64,000 nt of DNA from Micractinium sp. NFX-FRZ (taxonomy: Eukaryota > Chlorophyta > Trebouxiophyceae > Chlorellales > Chlorellaceae), in the NCBI GenBank assembly GCA_029339195.1, contig JAPTJF010000099.1, forward strand, positions 92,182 through 156,181, read 5' to 3'. Below are positions 10,669-22,800 of this stretch, piece by piece; the stretch's first letter is position 1; every line of letters begins with the position of its first letter. The position numbers and the translations under genes are program-made. Below the pieces are notes generated by a model. The model searched no databases and had not been told where the DNA came from. It saw nothing but the letters and a program-made list of their open reading frames with translations.

Positions 10669-12574
10669 TCAGCGGCTGCCGCGGCACCCCAGCTCCGCCT
10701 TGCGTGTGTATTCATCCAGGGTGGGGTTCTGCAGGCACACAAGCAACGACAAGGAGGGCCTGGCAAGTCAGCAGAAGCTCAATTTGGGCGCACAGACACC
10801 AAGGGGTGCAGGGGCCAGTGGGGAGAGAGGATGTCGAGTCAGCCGCACCGCCGGCAGGGGCAAAGGGTGGTGGATGAGGTGAGGGGGGATGGGGGTGGGG
10901 GAGGGGGTGCGCGCACAATGCAGGGGCTGTGCATAGCTTGCAGCCTGCTCCACGGGCAGTGTCCCAGGCCGCACCCACTGTCACCGGTGTGCATTTCGGC
11001 CTTCAAACCAATACATGGTGCTATGACATAAGCAGCGTGCCAGGGCGCACCTCACAGATGCGGACGACGTCGGAGCTGCTGAGCAGGGCGCCCTCAAAGC
11101 TTGCACCCTTCAGGTTGGCCCACTTGCCCTGGTACTTGCCTGCAGGCAAGGCATCACACACTCATGGGACAGCAGGGCAGGAGGGTGAGAGGTGGGGCCA
11201 CCAGGCAAAGCGGTTTGAGTGGATGCACCCTCGGCGGCTGCAGGCCAGTAGTGCTGCTGCCCTGCCAGCCTGGCTGTACTGCCTCGGTCAACAGCACTGC
11301 CTGGCACGCACCGAAGGAGGCGGAGGACAGAATTGCGTTCTCGAACTGTGCGTTCTGCAGGTATGCGAGGGAGCAGGAGAGGACGGGGGGTGGTGTGGGA
11401 GGCAGTTGGGAGGCCGACGCCGGCAACGGTCATGACAGCCGTGAGCCCCCAGCGAGGGAGGCCAGGCAGCCAGGCAGCTAGCCAGCTAGCCAGGCGAGGA
11501 CGAGGCGTTGACCACTTCAGCCCCCCAACACACCCAACACACGTCCCGCCCGCCCACCCCGCCCCCACCTCCAGGTCTGCCCCATCAAATGCGGTGGAGA
11601 AGGCGTTGACGTCGGTCATGTTGGTGCCCCGCAGCGCCGCGCCCTGCGCCTGCGCCCGCGCAAACTGCACGCCCGTCAGGTTGGCGCCTGCCAGGCAGGG
11701 GGAAGTCGGGGTGGTGAGGTGGGCGGTGGTGAGGCAAGGGATCCGGATGCAGTGGCGTGCCACAGGGTGGGGGATGGGCGGAGAGCGGCGACAGGCGGAG
11801 GGCGGGAGGCGAGGGCCTGGCCAGGTCAGTGCCACAGTTGTCTGTCCCTCCCAGGCACACGGCATGTGTCCTGCGCAGCCAGGCAGCCTCTCCCCGCGCA
11901 CCGCTGAAGTCGCTCTCCTGCATCTGCACCCCAGACAGCACCTTGCTCCGCAGGTCCTTCTGGGAGTAGTCGCAGCTGCGTGGCGAGTGGGGAAAGCGGT
12001 GTTGGTTGATAGCAGAAACAGCAAGCAGCAGATAGGCAGCAAAATGCTGGGCTGTCAGCGTGGGCAGCGGCGGCGGGGCAGGTGGCGCGGCGCCGCACGC
12101 AACAGCTCGCTCTAGCTCGCACCCCACCGCACCCACCCCATCCCGGCCACAGCCCCAGGCCCCCAGGACCCTACCCAGCGGCTCTCACCCCCGCACGTCC
12201 ACATTTGCCTCCGTCATATTGCCGCCGCTGGCTTCCAGGCTGAATTGGGCCCTGGTTGAAGCAAACTTGTCGAGTTCGGCCAGGCTGCACCGCTCCGCCG
12301 TGCTCTCGGGGATCGGCGTGCTCCGCCCGCCCGCAGCGGCGGCAGGCGGCACGCCGCCGCCCAGCAGCAGCAGCGAGGCCGCGCCGGCGGCCACAAACGC
12401 TGCCGCTGCAGTGTCCCAGGGCGAGGGGCCCGCCTGGTCAGCCTGCACCGCGGCCACCGGTGTGCTGCGGCGGGTGGCGGGCGGGGCGGCGTGCCGCTGC
12501 TGCCGCTGTTGCAGGCGGTGCCCGACAGCGCTGGAGGTGAAAGCGCAACGCATCGCAGTGCCGGTGGCTGCCAT
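10669..12574 (-). CDS. Thylakoid-lumen pentapeptide-repeat protein (TL15/TL17-like)
   Basis: Six exons (12574-12189, 11975-11902, 11687-11569, 11354-11312, 11139-11051, 10728-10669) join in phase to encode 256 aa. The start is the ATG of MAATGTAMRC. Residues 1-55 are Arg/Ser/Thr/Ala-rich and basic, like a plastid transit peptide. A hydrophobic segment (about 57-74) and an Ala-rich cleavage site (about 79-81) follow, giving the bipartite signal of a lumen protein. From about residue 110, A(N/D)LxX-type pentapeptides run through GANLTGVQFARAQ, NAQFENAILSSASFG and KWANLKGASFEGALL. The end NPTLDEYTRKAELGC matches the conserved C-terminal motif of plant TL15/TL17.4-type lumen proteins. The biochemical function of this family is not established. 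Confidence 0.87.
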
Positions 12575-13143
12575 CAGAACCGAGGTTTGTGGCGGAAGCC
12601 GGCAAATGGAGAGTGACGCGATTGACAGCGGCGATGCGGTAGCCCCTGGACAGCCAGAACAGTGTCGGGAGAGCCAAACCAATGCCGATCTCCACCTTGC
12701 AAGGCGCAGGAGACAGATCAGGGAGGAAACCGGACACCCCTGCCAGCTCAGCTCAGCTTGCATCCGGGTTCTTGTGGACACAGGCCCCTGGGGAAACAGC
12801 AAGGGCAGTTCTCCGTCTTTTGGGTGAGCAGAAACCTTGGTGAGAGAGCCAGTGACCTACTGACTCTCTCCCTCGCCCGTCTCACACCAGCGCCAGCGGC
12901 AGAAGGCGGGCGGGAAAGGCAGACGCACAGCCTGGTGCAGACTCAGGCAGCTCAGCATGCCCAACAGCACAGCATGACCCGATTCTCTAATGTTGACATC
13001 CACATAGTCCGGACCGTCATTTCCATGCCGTTCCCATCCTGACGCCCCACCGCCATCTAGTACTGCGGCACTTGGTGACTCCGTCTGGCTGCAACAGCAT
13101 TCGTTCAGATTCACGCGCCAGCATCCCTGAGTGCCAAATGTGC
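12575..13143. other. Spacer between the lumen-protein and MYND-A genes
   Basis: It contains the 5' flank of the lumen-protein gene and the region downstream of MYND-A. No coding signal was found. A segment near 12880-12965 resembles one upstream of MYND-A (16955-17020). Confidence 0.5.
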
Positions 13144-13148
13144 TTACA
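13144..13148 (-). terminator. TGTAA poly(A) signal of MYND-A
   Basis: TTACA on the + strand lies 57 bp after the MYND-A stop. Confidence 0.6.
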
Positions 13149-13204
13149 GTTGTCTTTTTCTCCAGGAAGTGCTGGTGAGCAACAAACCTTCAGGTGTGCA
13201 AGTA

Positions 13205-16200
13205 TCAAGAAGCCGCCTCTCCTCCACCAACACCAGCAGCATCAGCTGTCAGCCGGCGGCAGGCGGAGCGGTGCACAGCCCAGTCGGCGCGCTGGCAGGC
13301 CGCACTGCAGTAGCGCACCGTCAGGCAGGCAGAGCACAGCTTGCCTCTCGTTGCCTTCTTGCTGCTGCCGCCGGTGCCGCTGCCGTCTGGCATGGGCGGC
13401 CCGGTGCAGCAGATGTAGGCGCAGGGCCGCAGGGCCAAGCTTTGTGCATAAAACACGGCCGCCTCAATGGGCACACCAGCGCTCGAAACCGCAGCGGTGT
13501 CGGTACGCTCCTCAGCGGCTGGCGCGTGCGGCAGCAGGCGCTCCAGCAGCGGCATGAGCAGCTCTAGGGAGCTTGGGCAGCTGAGCGTGCGGGCTAAAAA
13601 GTCTCTCACACGCTCCAGCTCTGCCGCTTCAGCCGCCGGGCTGCTTGCTGCAGCCTCGAGCGCTGCCCCCTCGCCGCCAATGAGCTGCTCAGGCTGCCGG
13701 CACGTCATCTGCCCCAGCGCATGCATGGCACGCATCCGCGCTGTGCCAGGAAGCTGTGGTGGCTGAGCACCTGCCTGTGGCGGGTCGGCGCGTGCCGCCC
13801 CCCACGCCGACATCTCCACCCGCAGCGCTGCCGCTGCTGCCAGGCCCTCCAGCAGGCAGCAGGCAAACCGCCTGCAGCCGGGTCACAAGGGGAAGCAGTG
13901 GAGATCACATGGGCGCCTCGAGGGCGTGCTCGCGGTGCAGCTGCCGATATGATGCACTGGAGGCCGGTGTTGCCAGCGGCAGCGAGATGGCTACCAAGAG
14001 GCATTGCGCACGAAAGGCAGTGATCCTCCACAGCCAGCAGCAGAAGCGCTGCGTGGAGGAGGGCACGGTCACCATCATGCGGAGAGGCGCCTAACCCCGG
14101 GCAGTCCAGCTCAGGCACGCACGCGGTGGTGCAGCAGGCGCCCACCTGTCGTGCTCGTCTGCCGACATGCTGTGCTGTGCATTGCGCAGCGCCATGCTGT
14201 GCATGTGGTGGCACATGCATATTGTGGCAGCCAGGCTTGATGCATTCGGGCCCCCGCTGCCGGCTCCGGAATCAAAGTGCAGCAGGCGCAGCGTGTCTGG
14301 GCTGGCCGCCAGCAGTGTGTGCGCCAAGCGGCACCAGCTGGTGAGGGCCCCATGCAGAGAGCGGCTTGCAGGTACGTAGGAGATGGTGGGACTGCCAGCC
14401 CTGCAAGCAGGAGGTAAGCACGCGTGCGCGTCAGTGGATGAACTGGGTGATTGAATGCAACACCAGGGCTGCAAGGCTCCAATGGATGCATGCAGTCACA
14501 GTTGGGAGGGCTGACAGGTGGTTGAAGCAGAACGCAACCAAGCTCCCAGTAGCATCATCTCACCGCTCTCTGATCAGGCAGGAATAGGCCGCTGTCGCTG
14601 CAGCAAAAGTGGCCCGCGCATCCAACTTGAGCTCATCCTGGGCGCTGCCGGCACTGCCGCTGCTGCCGCTGTCCAAGCTGCTGCTGCTGCTGCTGTCGGC
14701 GGGGCTGCCGCTGTACTCCCCCGTCCCGCTGCCCCCCCCTGCTGCCCAGCTTGTGGGGTTGAGAGCAAGTGCCAGGCGGGGCAGCCAAGCCAGCTGGCCC
14801 TGCAGGGCCTCTGCCAGCTCAAACGCTGCCACCAACTCCTCCTCCTGCTCCGGCGCTGCGGCGACGCAGCGCATGTCACACACCTGCTGGCACGTTGCTG
14901 CGTAAAAGCGCAGCACCTCTGCCAGATCACACGGCCGTGTGGAGGCCCGAACGATGGCCCCCGCCGCTGCGCCGCCAGCTGTCAGGCCCTTCACGTACCG
15001 CAGCACATGCGGCGCCGCTGCTGCGAGGGTGAGCAGCAGCTGGCGCAGGCGGCTGGCGGGCGGGCCGTCCGACGAGCCGTGCAGCAGCAGCATGAACAGG
15101 GCGTGCCTGCTGATGCAGGTGACAGCAAACTGCCAGCACTCCGCGAGCCCAGCCGCCTGCGCCGCCCCGGCTGCCAGCGTCGTGGGCAGCCTGCCTAGCA
15201 GCGCTGCTTCGCCACGCAGCAGGCTGCCTGCAGCGGCCAGCAGCGGCAGCAGCGCGTCCTGGCGAGCCGCTCCGCCGGGGAGGCTGAACCAGCTGCTGCT
15301 CCAAATGCAGAGGCAGGCGTGGTGCAGGCACCACGTGCTGTTGGTGCAATCAAGCGTGGCAAGCAGCGCCGCGTGGGCGTTGGTCGTCAGGCGGGCCAGG
15401 CGGGCCAGCAGCGAGCTGTCGCTGCACAGCGCTCGGACAAACTCGCCCATGGCGCTCGACTCGACTGCCTTGCCCAGCAGCTCAAACACTTGGGACGCAG
15501 GCTTGACGGCGCCTGCCGGCAGGGCGGGGCGGGGAGGCAGCAATGGTGGAGCGGGTGGTGGGCACACACAGGTCAGGCGGGCAGGGCCAAAGGTGACCTT
15601 GCTGGCCGGCATGCCACAGCAATCCTGGCACCTTCGGCACCTTCGGCACCTGCGGCACAGGAGCAGCAATCCTGGCATGCCACAGCAATCCTTCCCCGAT
15701 ACGGGCGGCCCTCTCGCAGCCGTTAACCACCCCATCTCACCTCTCCTGCTCAGCAGCCACTCTGCGCCAGCCACCGCCTGACGCAGCCACGGCAGGACCG
15801 CATCCGAGCGCAGCTGCGGGCAGCCGCTGCTGCTGCCGGCCGTGCTGCCCGCCGCGGTACTGCCGGCTGCCGTGCTCATGTTTGTGAACGCAACGATGGA
15901 TGCAGTGACGGCCACCGCCTGCCCATGCAGCAGCTCCTCCAGGCACAACAGCAGGTGCGGCTCGGGATCTGGGTGACATGAAGCGCCCAGCAACTCCATT
16001 GGCTGCTCCTCCAGAAGCCGCACCGCCTGCTGGAAGGCGGCAGCACCGCTGGTCACCACCGCCAGGGCACGCAGCAGGCGTGCAAGCTCCGCACTATTCC
16101 AGGTGCAGGGAAGGCGAATCGTGAGCCCCAGAAACTGGGCTGCGCCAGTCAGCTGCGTCAGCCAGCCAGTCAGCCATGCGTAGGTGTTGTAGCTGCGAGG

Positions 16201-16658
16201 CGGCCTGGCTGCTGGGCCAAGGGGCGACGCGGCCGATGCCGCCAGCGTCACCAAGCAGTCGGACAGCCCCAGCACCAGCTTCCTGCGGCACGATGACGGT
16301 GAGGGAACACATGTGTCAGTGGAGGGCAGGTGGGTGGCACTGGAAGCGCTGCGGCAGCAGCGAAGGCAGCAGTGGCGGCGGCAGTGGCAAGGGCGTCACT
16401 GCGACAGTGTCAGACTACACCGCATGCATGCATTGCCAATTGCGCCCTATCGAGTGAGCTGAGCCGCAGTGAGGGAGCAGCACCAGCAGCACACCTCTCG
16501 CCCTCGCCTAGCCCGGTTCCTCCCTCCTGCAAAGCTATCATCAGCGTCGCCAGCTTTATCGGCAGATCAAGGCGCAACGACAGATCGGTACGTCGCTCCG
16601 GCGAGCGAGCGCCGAACCACTCCCGCAAGCCAGCGACGGTGCCTGAAAACTCATCCAT
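13205..16658 (-). CDS. MYND zinc-finger protein, paralog A
   Basis: Five exons (16658-16495, 16282-15741, 15512-14564, 14400-14146, 13871-13205) encode 858 aa. The start is the ATG of MDEFSGTVAGLREWFG, aligning with the N-terminus of paralog B. The body is a long Leu/Ala-rich helical region (KLVLGLSDCLVTLAAS, LLPLLAAAGSLL, ASRLRQLLLTLAAAAPHVL) without a recognised domain. The C-terminus (about 787-841) is a MYND finger: CSAC, YCSAAC, QRADWAVHRSAC. The first Cys pair (RPCAYICC) has atypical spacing and is followed by a Gly/Ser/Lys insert. MYND fingers usually bind proline-rich partner peptides. There is no SET domain, so methyltransferase activity is not supported. It probably belongs to a family expanded in Chlorella-type algae. 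Confidence 0.82.
15601..15700. repeat. Short tandem/direct repeats in MYND-A intron 2
   Basis: The 18-mer ggcatgccacagcaatcc occurs near 15609 and again near 15676, separated by a ~9-bp repeat (caccttcgg). Both are intronic. Confidence 0.75.
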
Positions 16659-17468
16659 TACATAAACACGAGGCGCTAAGGGTGACCACAGGCTGTATGG
16701 ACCAAGGGATTTGCCCGCCGATATAGAGGCGGAGACGGCGACGACATGACGGTGCCAGCGCACTCATGCGGGCATGAGCAGGCACGTGCCACACCGGCTG
16801 ATCAATTGTAATCACAACACGACTGAAGCAGCCGCCAACCATAGCGCCCTGTGGACACTGAGTATGCCAAGCACATATAACTGTCCTGCCGTGCTTCACC
16901 TTCAGTGGCGCAACGACCCGAGGCGGCCGTGAACGTCGGACACTCTCCGGCACTACCCCTCTCACAGCAGCGCCAGCGGCATAAGGCGCACAGCCTGACG
17001 GCAGCTCGGCGTGCCCACCACGACCAGCACGACATTCCCACTATTAGTTATTGTTTCCTTCCCCATAGGCAAGCTCAGAGTTGTGCGCCGGCTGGTTGGG
17101 GCTGTGCTATGCAGCCGTGTGTGCTGGTTGTGCTGACACCTGTGCCTCTTTTCGGAGCACCAGGCCGTGCAGGCTGGCGCTTCAAGGCCGTGGCTGCGGC
17201 CCCTCATTGCTGCTCACCCTTGCCGAGGCGTGCACGGCGTGCAGTCCGCACTCCCTAGCCTCATCCCCCACCCAAGCAGGTGATGCGCTGACGAGCTCAG
17301 GTGCAGTGCCACTGGCAGCTTGTCATCGTGCGCAGCCTGCGGCAGGCATGGTCCTGCATACCCTGCCCTGGCACGCCTTATCCCAGCACGGTGCATGGAG
17401 TGCCACCGCATCCAGCTGTCGAGCACCCTCTTCATAGTCTGGCTGGTCAATTCATGCACAGGCATGCG
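16659..17468. other. Spacer upstream of MYND-A
   Basis: This lies between MYND-A and the 3' end of the secreted-protein gene. I found no supportable gene. It presumably carries the MYND-A promoter. The segment 16955-17020 resembles 12880-12965. Confidence 0.45.
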
Positions 17469-17473
17469 TTACA
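17469..17473 (-). terminator. TGTAA poly(A) signal of the secreted-protein gene
   Basis: TTACA on the + strand lies about 456 bp after the proposed stop at 17929, implying a long 3' UTR. Confidence 0.35.
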
Positions 17474-17928
17474 CAGGTTCCGGAAAGGGGCTGTGACAAA
17501 AGATTCGAGTTGACTAAAGCGGAGGGGGGGAGTGCGGTGGGACGGTGGCTGGGCATGGGGAATGGGCGGGAGGGGCGGTGCAGTTTTGTCGCTGGATATG
17601 TACTCGAAAAGTTTATTCTGGTAGCCACACGCACCGTTAGTGCAGTAGTACAGGCGGGCATGTAGTGGCGGCAGGCATGTGGGTGGCGGGGTCAGGAGGC
17701 ATGTGGGAAGCAGAAGGGCAGGCAGTGGGATGTGGCAGGAGCCGTTGGACGGGGCAGGTGCCTGCGGCGTCATGTGTGCCTGCCCAGGCCCCGGCCAAAG
17801 GATGTGGAGCAAATGGAGAGCAAAGAAAGCAATGGGGACGGGAGCATGTGTGATGCTCGGCTGAAGGGGGCGGGCGGGGCAAGGGGAGGGCACCGAGCAT
17901 GCATGCTCTCTGTTTGCTTGATGTCAAA

Positions 17929-19098
17929 TCAAAGCCCGCGCCGCACGCCGTCCGTCTTACTGAGGCACAGCACCTGGAATCCGGTGGATGCCTCGAGCAG
18001 GGTGAGGGGGGCGGTGCGCACGCGGTCGGCAACGACGCAGCGCCCTCCAACCATGACGCCGTAGGCGGGAACCGCAACGCCCTGCAGCAGCGGGCAGGGG
18101 ACGTGGGGAGGAGGTCAGCGGGGCGGGCGAATTGATGAGGGGCGATGCATTCAGTGATTGTAGCATTGTACGCATTGTAGCATTGTAGCACAGCACAGCA
18201 CGCCGCGGCCCTCAGAGGCACAACGGGCGCGACAAGGGAGCACAGGGCTTGGCAGGCGAGGCACAGGGGATAGGCATGCATGCACTCGGCAGGCAGCCAG
18301 GCAGGGCGGGCAGGCAGGCAGGGCATGGGTGGCACCCACCCCGCGAGCGGGCACATAGCAGCTGCTGCCTGCAAAGGCTTGCTGCCGGCACTCTACACCA
18401 GGCGACCGAGCAGCCCCTCGAGTGTGCAGTTGGGGACGCGGGTGGATTGCGAAGGAGGCAGCAAAGCGGGTTTGGGTTGGCTGGCACAGAGGAGGGAGCT
18501 GCTTGGGGCGGCTCACCGCAAAAGTGTTGACCACGCAGGCGCCGCGCTGGTCGTGGGTGCGTGGGCATCTGCTTGGCAGAGCCCAGGAGGAGGAGCCGGT
18601 GCGGACGCACATGCAGGAGAAGCCTGATCGCAGGTTCACCGGGGTGGAAGCCGTGGCGGTAGCCTCCAACACGCTGCAGCCCTGGTTGCGGCGCCATGTG
18701 CCTGCGCAGCGGCCGGGGCGGGGGGGGGGGGGCGGTCAGGAGGGGCGGCGGTCAGGAGGCTGCGGTGCCGGCAGGCTTCAAGGAGGGCCCCCGGTTGGGG
18801 CGGTGAGCCACTGCTGTTGCCGCACAGGGGCAGTGTGTCTGCTTCACCGGCATGAGGTGCACTCACCAACGGCCCATCCCCAGGCGGCGCCTCCGGCTCC
18901 GTTGTGGGCGCACTGCTGGGCTGCGCCGCTGCTCAGGACTGTGAAGCCAGGCTGGGTTCTGCAGGCTGCCGCGCAGTCCCCCGCAGCACCCAAGGCAATC
19001 CATCGCCGGTTGACATCACTTGCGAACTGTCCACGGGCCCTGCCTGCCCAGCACAGGGCCGCCAACATGAGCAGTGCGGTGCGCAAAGTGCGGGCCAT
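17929..19098 (-). CDS. Small secreted Cys-containing protein, unrecognised
   Basis: Three exons (19098-18867, 18701-18517, 18081-17929) encode 189 aa. The first 23 residues (MARTLRTALLMLAALCWAGR...) form a clear signal peptide, with likely cleavage before QFASDVNRRW. The mature part has about ten Cys (for example GDCAAAC, SCMCVRTGS, SRCPRTHD and GGRCVV), which suggests disulfides. The last exon reads through a possible GTAAGA donor at 17960 to a TGA at 17929. I could not place a further exon in frame, although 17580-17660 reads Cys-containing peptide on this strand. It lies between the MYND paralogs on the same strand. I do not recognise the family. Confidence 0.58.
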
Positions 19099-19897
19099 GT
19101 TGCGCAGGAGGGGGGAGAGGGTGTGGCACTGAAATGTTACAAATGGTGCTCAGCAGACACACGGGCGGCCTAAATGCAGGTGGCGGTCCATGCGCCGTAG
19201 CACGGCGGTGCAGGCGGCCCGTGGTTTCCGACTGCGGGAACTGCTTGCTATTGAGGCTTCTTTTAGCAACGTACAGATCCATGGGGAGCGGGGCGAGTAT
19301 CGACAAACACGCACACTCGCACGTCGGTGGCTCTTGGTTAGGGGGTGGCTGCTGAGGTGGAAGCTGACGGCAGGCTGACGGTACAACCTGCTCTTCCCTG
19401 CAGCATGCAGGTCCTTCATGTCAGCAATTCCACCTGCTCAACACGTGGTCAACATTTAAATCTACACTTCGGCTTGCCGCCCAATGGTGGTAGGAATGTC
19501 AGAGAGGAATGCAGGCACATGAGGAGGGCGGGCTGCGCCAGCTGGCAGCACTGCGGGCCGTACTTGCTGCACAACCTGGACTGCATGGCAGGGAAAGCCA
19601 CCCCGGGGTGGGGTGGGCCCTCTGACGCAAGCCTGCCCTGAACGCAGACTTCTGCGCATGTTGAACTGTTCAACGGCAGCCGCCGAGCTTGAATACCAAC
19701 TGATGGGTCCAACAGGGGTGAAGAGGGTGCTGCAAGCCAAGTCAGTGATCGTTCCTCTCCCTTCTGCCACGGCACCCAGTTTGAAGTGCCCAACCTCGTG
19801 TTGCTGGACTTCCTCTTTATTCACTAAATTCGCGTTGTCATGTTATTGGACTGTAAAGAGAACAATGCATGTTTCTAACTGCGTGCTGCGGAGCGAT
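19099..19897. other. Spacer: 3' flank of MYND-B and 5' flank of the secreted-protein gene
   Basis: No gene was found. A TTACA at 19137-19141 could be the minus-strand poly(A) signal of MYND-B, but it is 750 bp downstream of its stop. Confidence 0.45.
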
Positions 19898-22800
19898 TTA
19901 GGAGGCTGCCTCACCCACAGCAGCAGCAGCAGCTGCCCGCCGGCGGCAGGCGGAGCGGTGCACAGCCCAGTCGGCGCGCTGGCAGGTTGCGCTGCAGTAG
20001 CGCACCGTCAGGCAGCCAGCGCAGAACTTCCCTCGCGCTGCCTTCTTCTTGCTGCTGCGGCCGCTGCTGCTACTGCCTGACACAGGCGGCCCGGGGCAGA
20101 GGAGGTGTGAGCAGGGGCGCAGGGCCAGCGCTTGTGCCTCAAAGAGTGCCGCCTCGATTGGCACATGAGCAGCTCTTGCCGCTGATCTGTCGCTGCCCTC
20201 CTGACAGGCTGCCTTGGGCGGCAGCAGGCGCTCCAGCAGCGGCATCAGCAGCCCCACAGAGGCTGGGATGCGCAGCGCACATGCCAGCGCCTCCCGCACA
20301 CGCCCCAGCTGTGCTGCCTCAGCCGCCTGGCCGCTTGCCGAGGCCTCAGGCTCTGCTGTGTCCTCTGGCACGGCAACCAGCGTGTTGATCAGCACTTGCA
20401 TGGTGCAGGCCCTGGCACTGCCAGGCCCAGGGGGCACGGGGACGAGTGCGCCTGCCTCTGGAGAAGGAGCCTCATCTGGAGCAGCCGCTCGCATTTGCAG
20501 CGCTGCCACTGCTGCCAGGGACTCCAGCAGGCAGCACGCCTGGCGCCTGCAGTGGGCAGGAGCACGGGCAGCAGGTGAGCAGGAGGCGTGTACAAAGGGG
20601 TTCCCTCAAGCTCATCCCCAACAACCCACCCTGCTCGCGCTGCCAGCCTGCACGCTGGGCTCTGGTGGGCAGGGTGAATGCCCCAACGCTTCCGCTGCCG
20701 CTAGCAGCAACAAAGAAACTGGCAGGCATGCAGGCATGCAGGCTGCAGTGCAGGTGGGCCTGCAGAGCATGCACATAGTATGTGCTATCAAACCAATGTT
20801 GTCAATTAGCTGTGTACCTGTCAATGTCGTATGCAGACATCCACTGCTCAGCTTCACGGGCTTGCGCGTTGTGCACAAAGGTGAGCATCCGTATCGCGTC
20901 AGCCACGGCATTCACTGGGTCGGAGCGCAGGCTGCCACCGAGCCCGTCATGCGCGCTGAGCCGCAGCAGGTGCAGCACGCGCGGACTGGCGACCATCAGC
21001 GCATGGGTCAGGCGGCAGCATTTTGTAAGCATCCAGTGCAAGCAGCGGGTGCTGGGCAGGCACCGAGCCTCCCTGAGGTTGAGCTCGGAACCAGACCTAA
21101 ATGCAGAAAGGAGGGGCACAGGCAAAGGTGCCAGTGAGTTTAGTGCACCCTACAGCACCATGACGGCCAGTAGTGCCGCACGTGCCCAAGCCGGGCCATT
21201 GTTATAAGACAGCAGCCAGCCAGCCCTGCGAACTCACTGCTTTGTCGCCATGCAGAAGATGGCCGCCACCGCTGCTGCTGCTGCATCTGAAGCGCTGAAC
21301 CTGAGCTCAGACAAGCTGCCGCCGCCACCAGTGGAGGTGCTGCCGTTGCTGCTGCCAAGGCTGTCCCTTGCGTCGTCCTCTGCCCCAGCCCCAGCTGCAG
21401 CACTGTTTGCTGGGTTGAGGGCGAGCGCCAGGCGTGGGAGCTCCGCCAGCTGGCCCTGCAGGGCCTCAACTAGCTCCACCGCTGCCACCATTTCCTCATC
21501 CTGCAGGTCTGCGCTGGCGCTGCCGCGCAGCTCACACACCTGCTGGCACAGGTCGGCATGCCGCCGCAGCACCTCTGCGAGATTGTACGGCTGCTTGGCA
21601 CTGCGGATGACGGTCCCTGCTGCTGTGCCACCCGCTGCTGCGGCCCTGATGTACCGCAACACATGCGGCGCCGCTGCTGCAAAGACGAGCAGCAGCTGGC
21701 GCAGGCGGCTGGCGGGTGGCCCTTCTGAGGTGCCTTCTGAGGTGCCGGGCGCCTCTAGCATGAAGGCGGCATGCCTGCTGATAGAGTCAATGGCAAGCTG
21801 CCAGCACTCTGCAAGCTGCACTGCCTGCTGCGGGTCAGCGCCCGCTGGCGGCCGTGACCGTAGCTTGCCGAGCAGCGCGGCTTGGCCGAGCAGCAGGCTG
21901 CCGGCGGCTGCCAACAACGGCAGCAGTGCTTCCTGCCGGTCCTTGCTGGCAGGGAGGCAGCGCCAGCTGCTAGCCCAATAGTAGATGCACGAGTGCCGCC
22001 AGCACCAGGGGCCGTCCATGCAGTCTGGTGCGGCCACCAGTGCCGAGTGGACGTCAGTCGTCAGGCGGGCCAGGCGGCGCAGCAGCTGGCCATCACTGCA
22101 CAGTGCTTGAGCAAAGTCCCGGGTGACACTCGCCTGTACAGCATGCCCCAGCATGTCAAGGATGTAGGTAGCAGGACGGATAGAACCTACAGGTCACAGG
22201 GGAATGCACTGGCAAAGTGGGTGCCGGGCATGTGGCAAACGGGCCGGCTGGAGGCAGGGCTGGCTGTCTGGCTGTGCATCCATCCTCCCTGACAGTGCCC
22301 ATCTGTCCCCCATCAACCCAAGGGCTGCTCACCTGTCCTGTTCAGCAGCCACTCTGCGCCCGCCATCGCCGGCTGCAGCCAGCGCAGGATGGCACTAGGC
22401 GCGTGCTGCGAGAAGCAGCTCGCAGCAGGCAGGACGGCACTAGGCGCATGCTGCGAGAAGCAGCTTCCGCCTGCCGCATCGCCAGCTGCACTGCTGTCCG
22501 CTGCTGTCGCCGCCCAGACCAAGTCGTTGAATTGGGTGACAGCTGTCGTGAGGGCCACCGCCTGCGCATGCAGCAGGTCCTCCAGGAACGAGCATAAGAA
22601 CTGCTCGGGGGTGCCGGAAGCTGTCATGGTGAACAGCATGACAGGCTGCTCATCCATCAGCAGCATTGCCTGCTGGCATGCCGCGCTGCTCCTGGTGACC
22701 ACCGCCAGGGCGCTCAGCATGCGCCCCAGGTCTGCCGCATCGCTAGACTTCGCAAGCCAATCCAGCATGCCAGTTAGCGCTCGAGCGGCGCCAGTCAGAG

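Noticed and set aside
17447..17893. Minus-strand peptide with YYCTNGACGYQNKLFEYIS as an extra exon of the secreted protein
   Set aside because: No acceptor AG lies within the preceding pyrimidine-rich 100 bases, and the acceptor inside the segment gives an immediate stop. I left it as 3' UTR.
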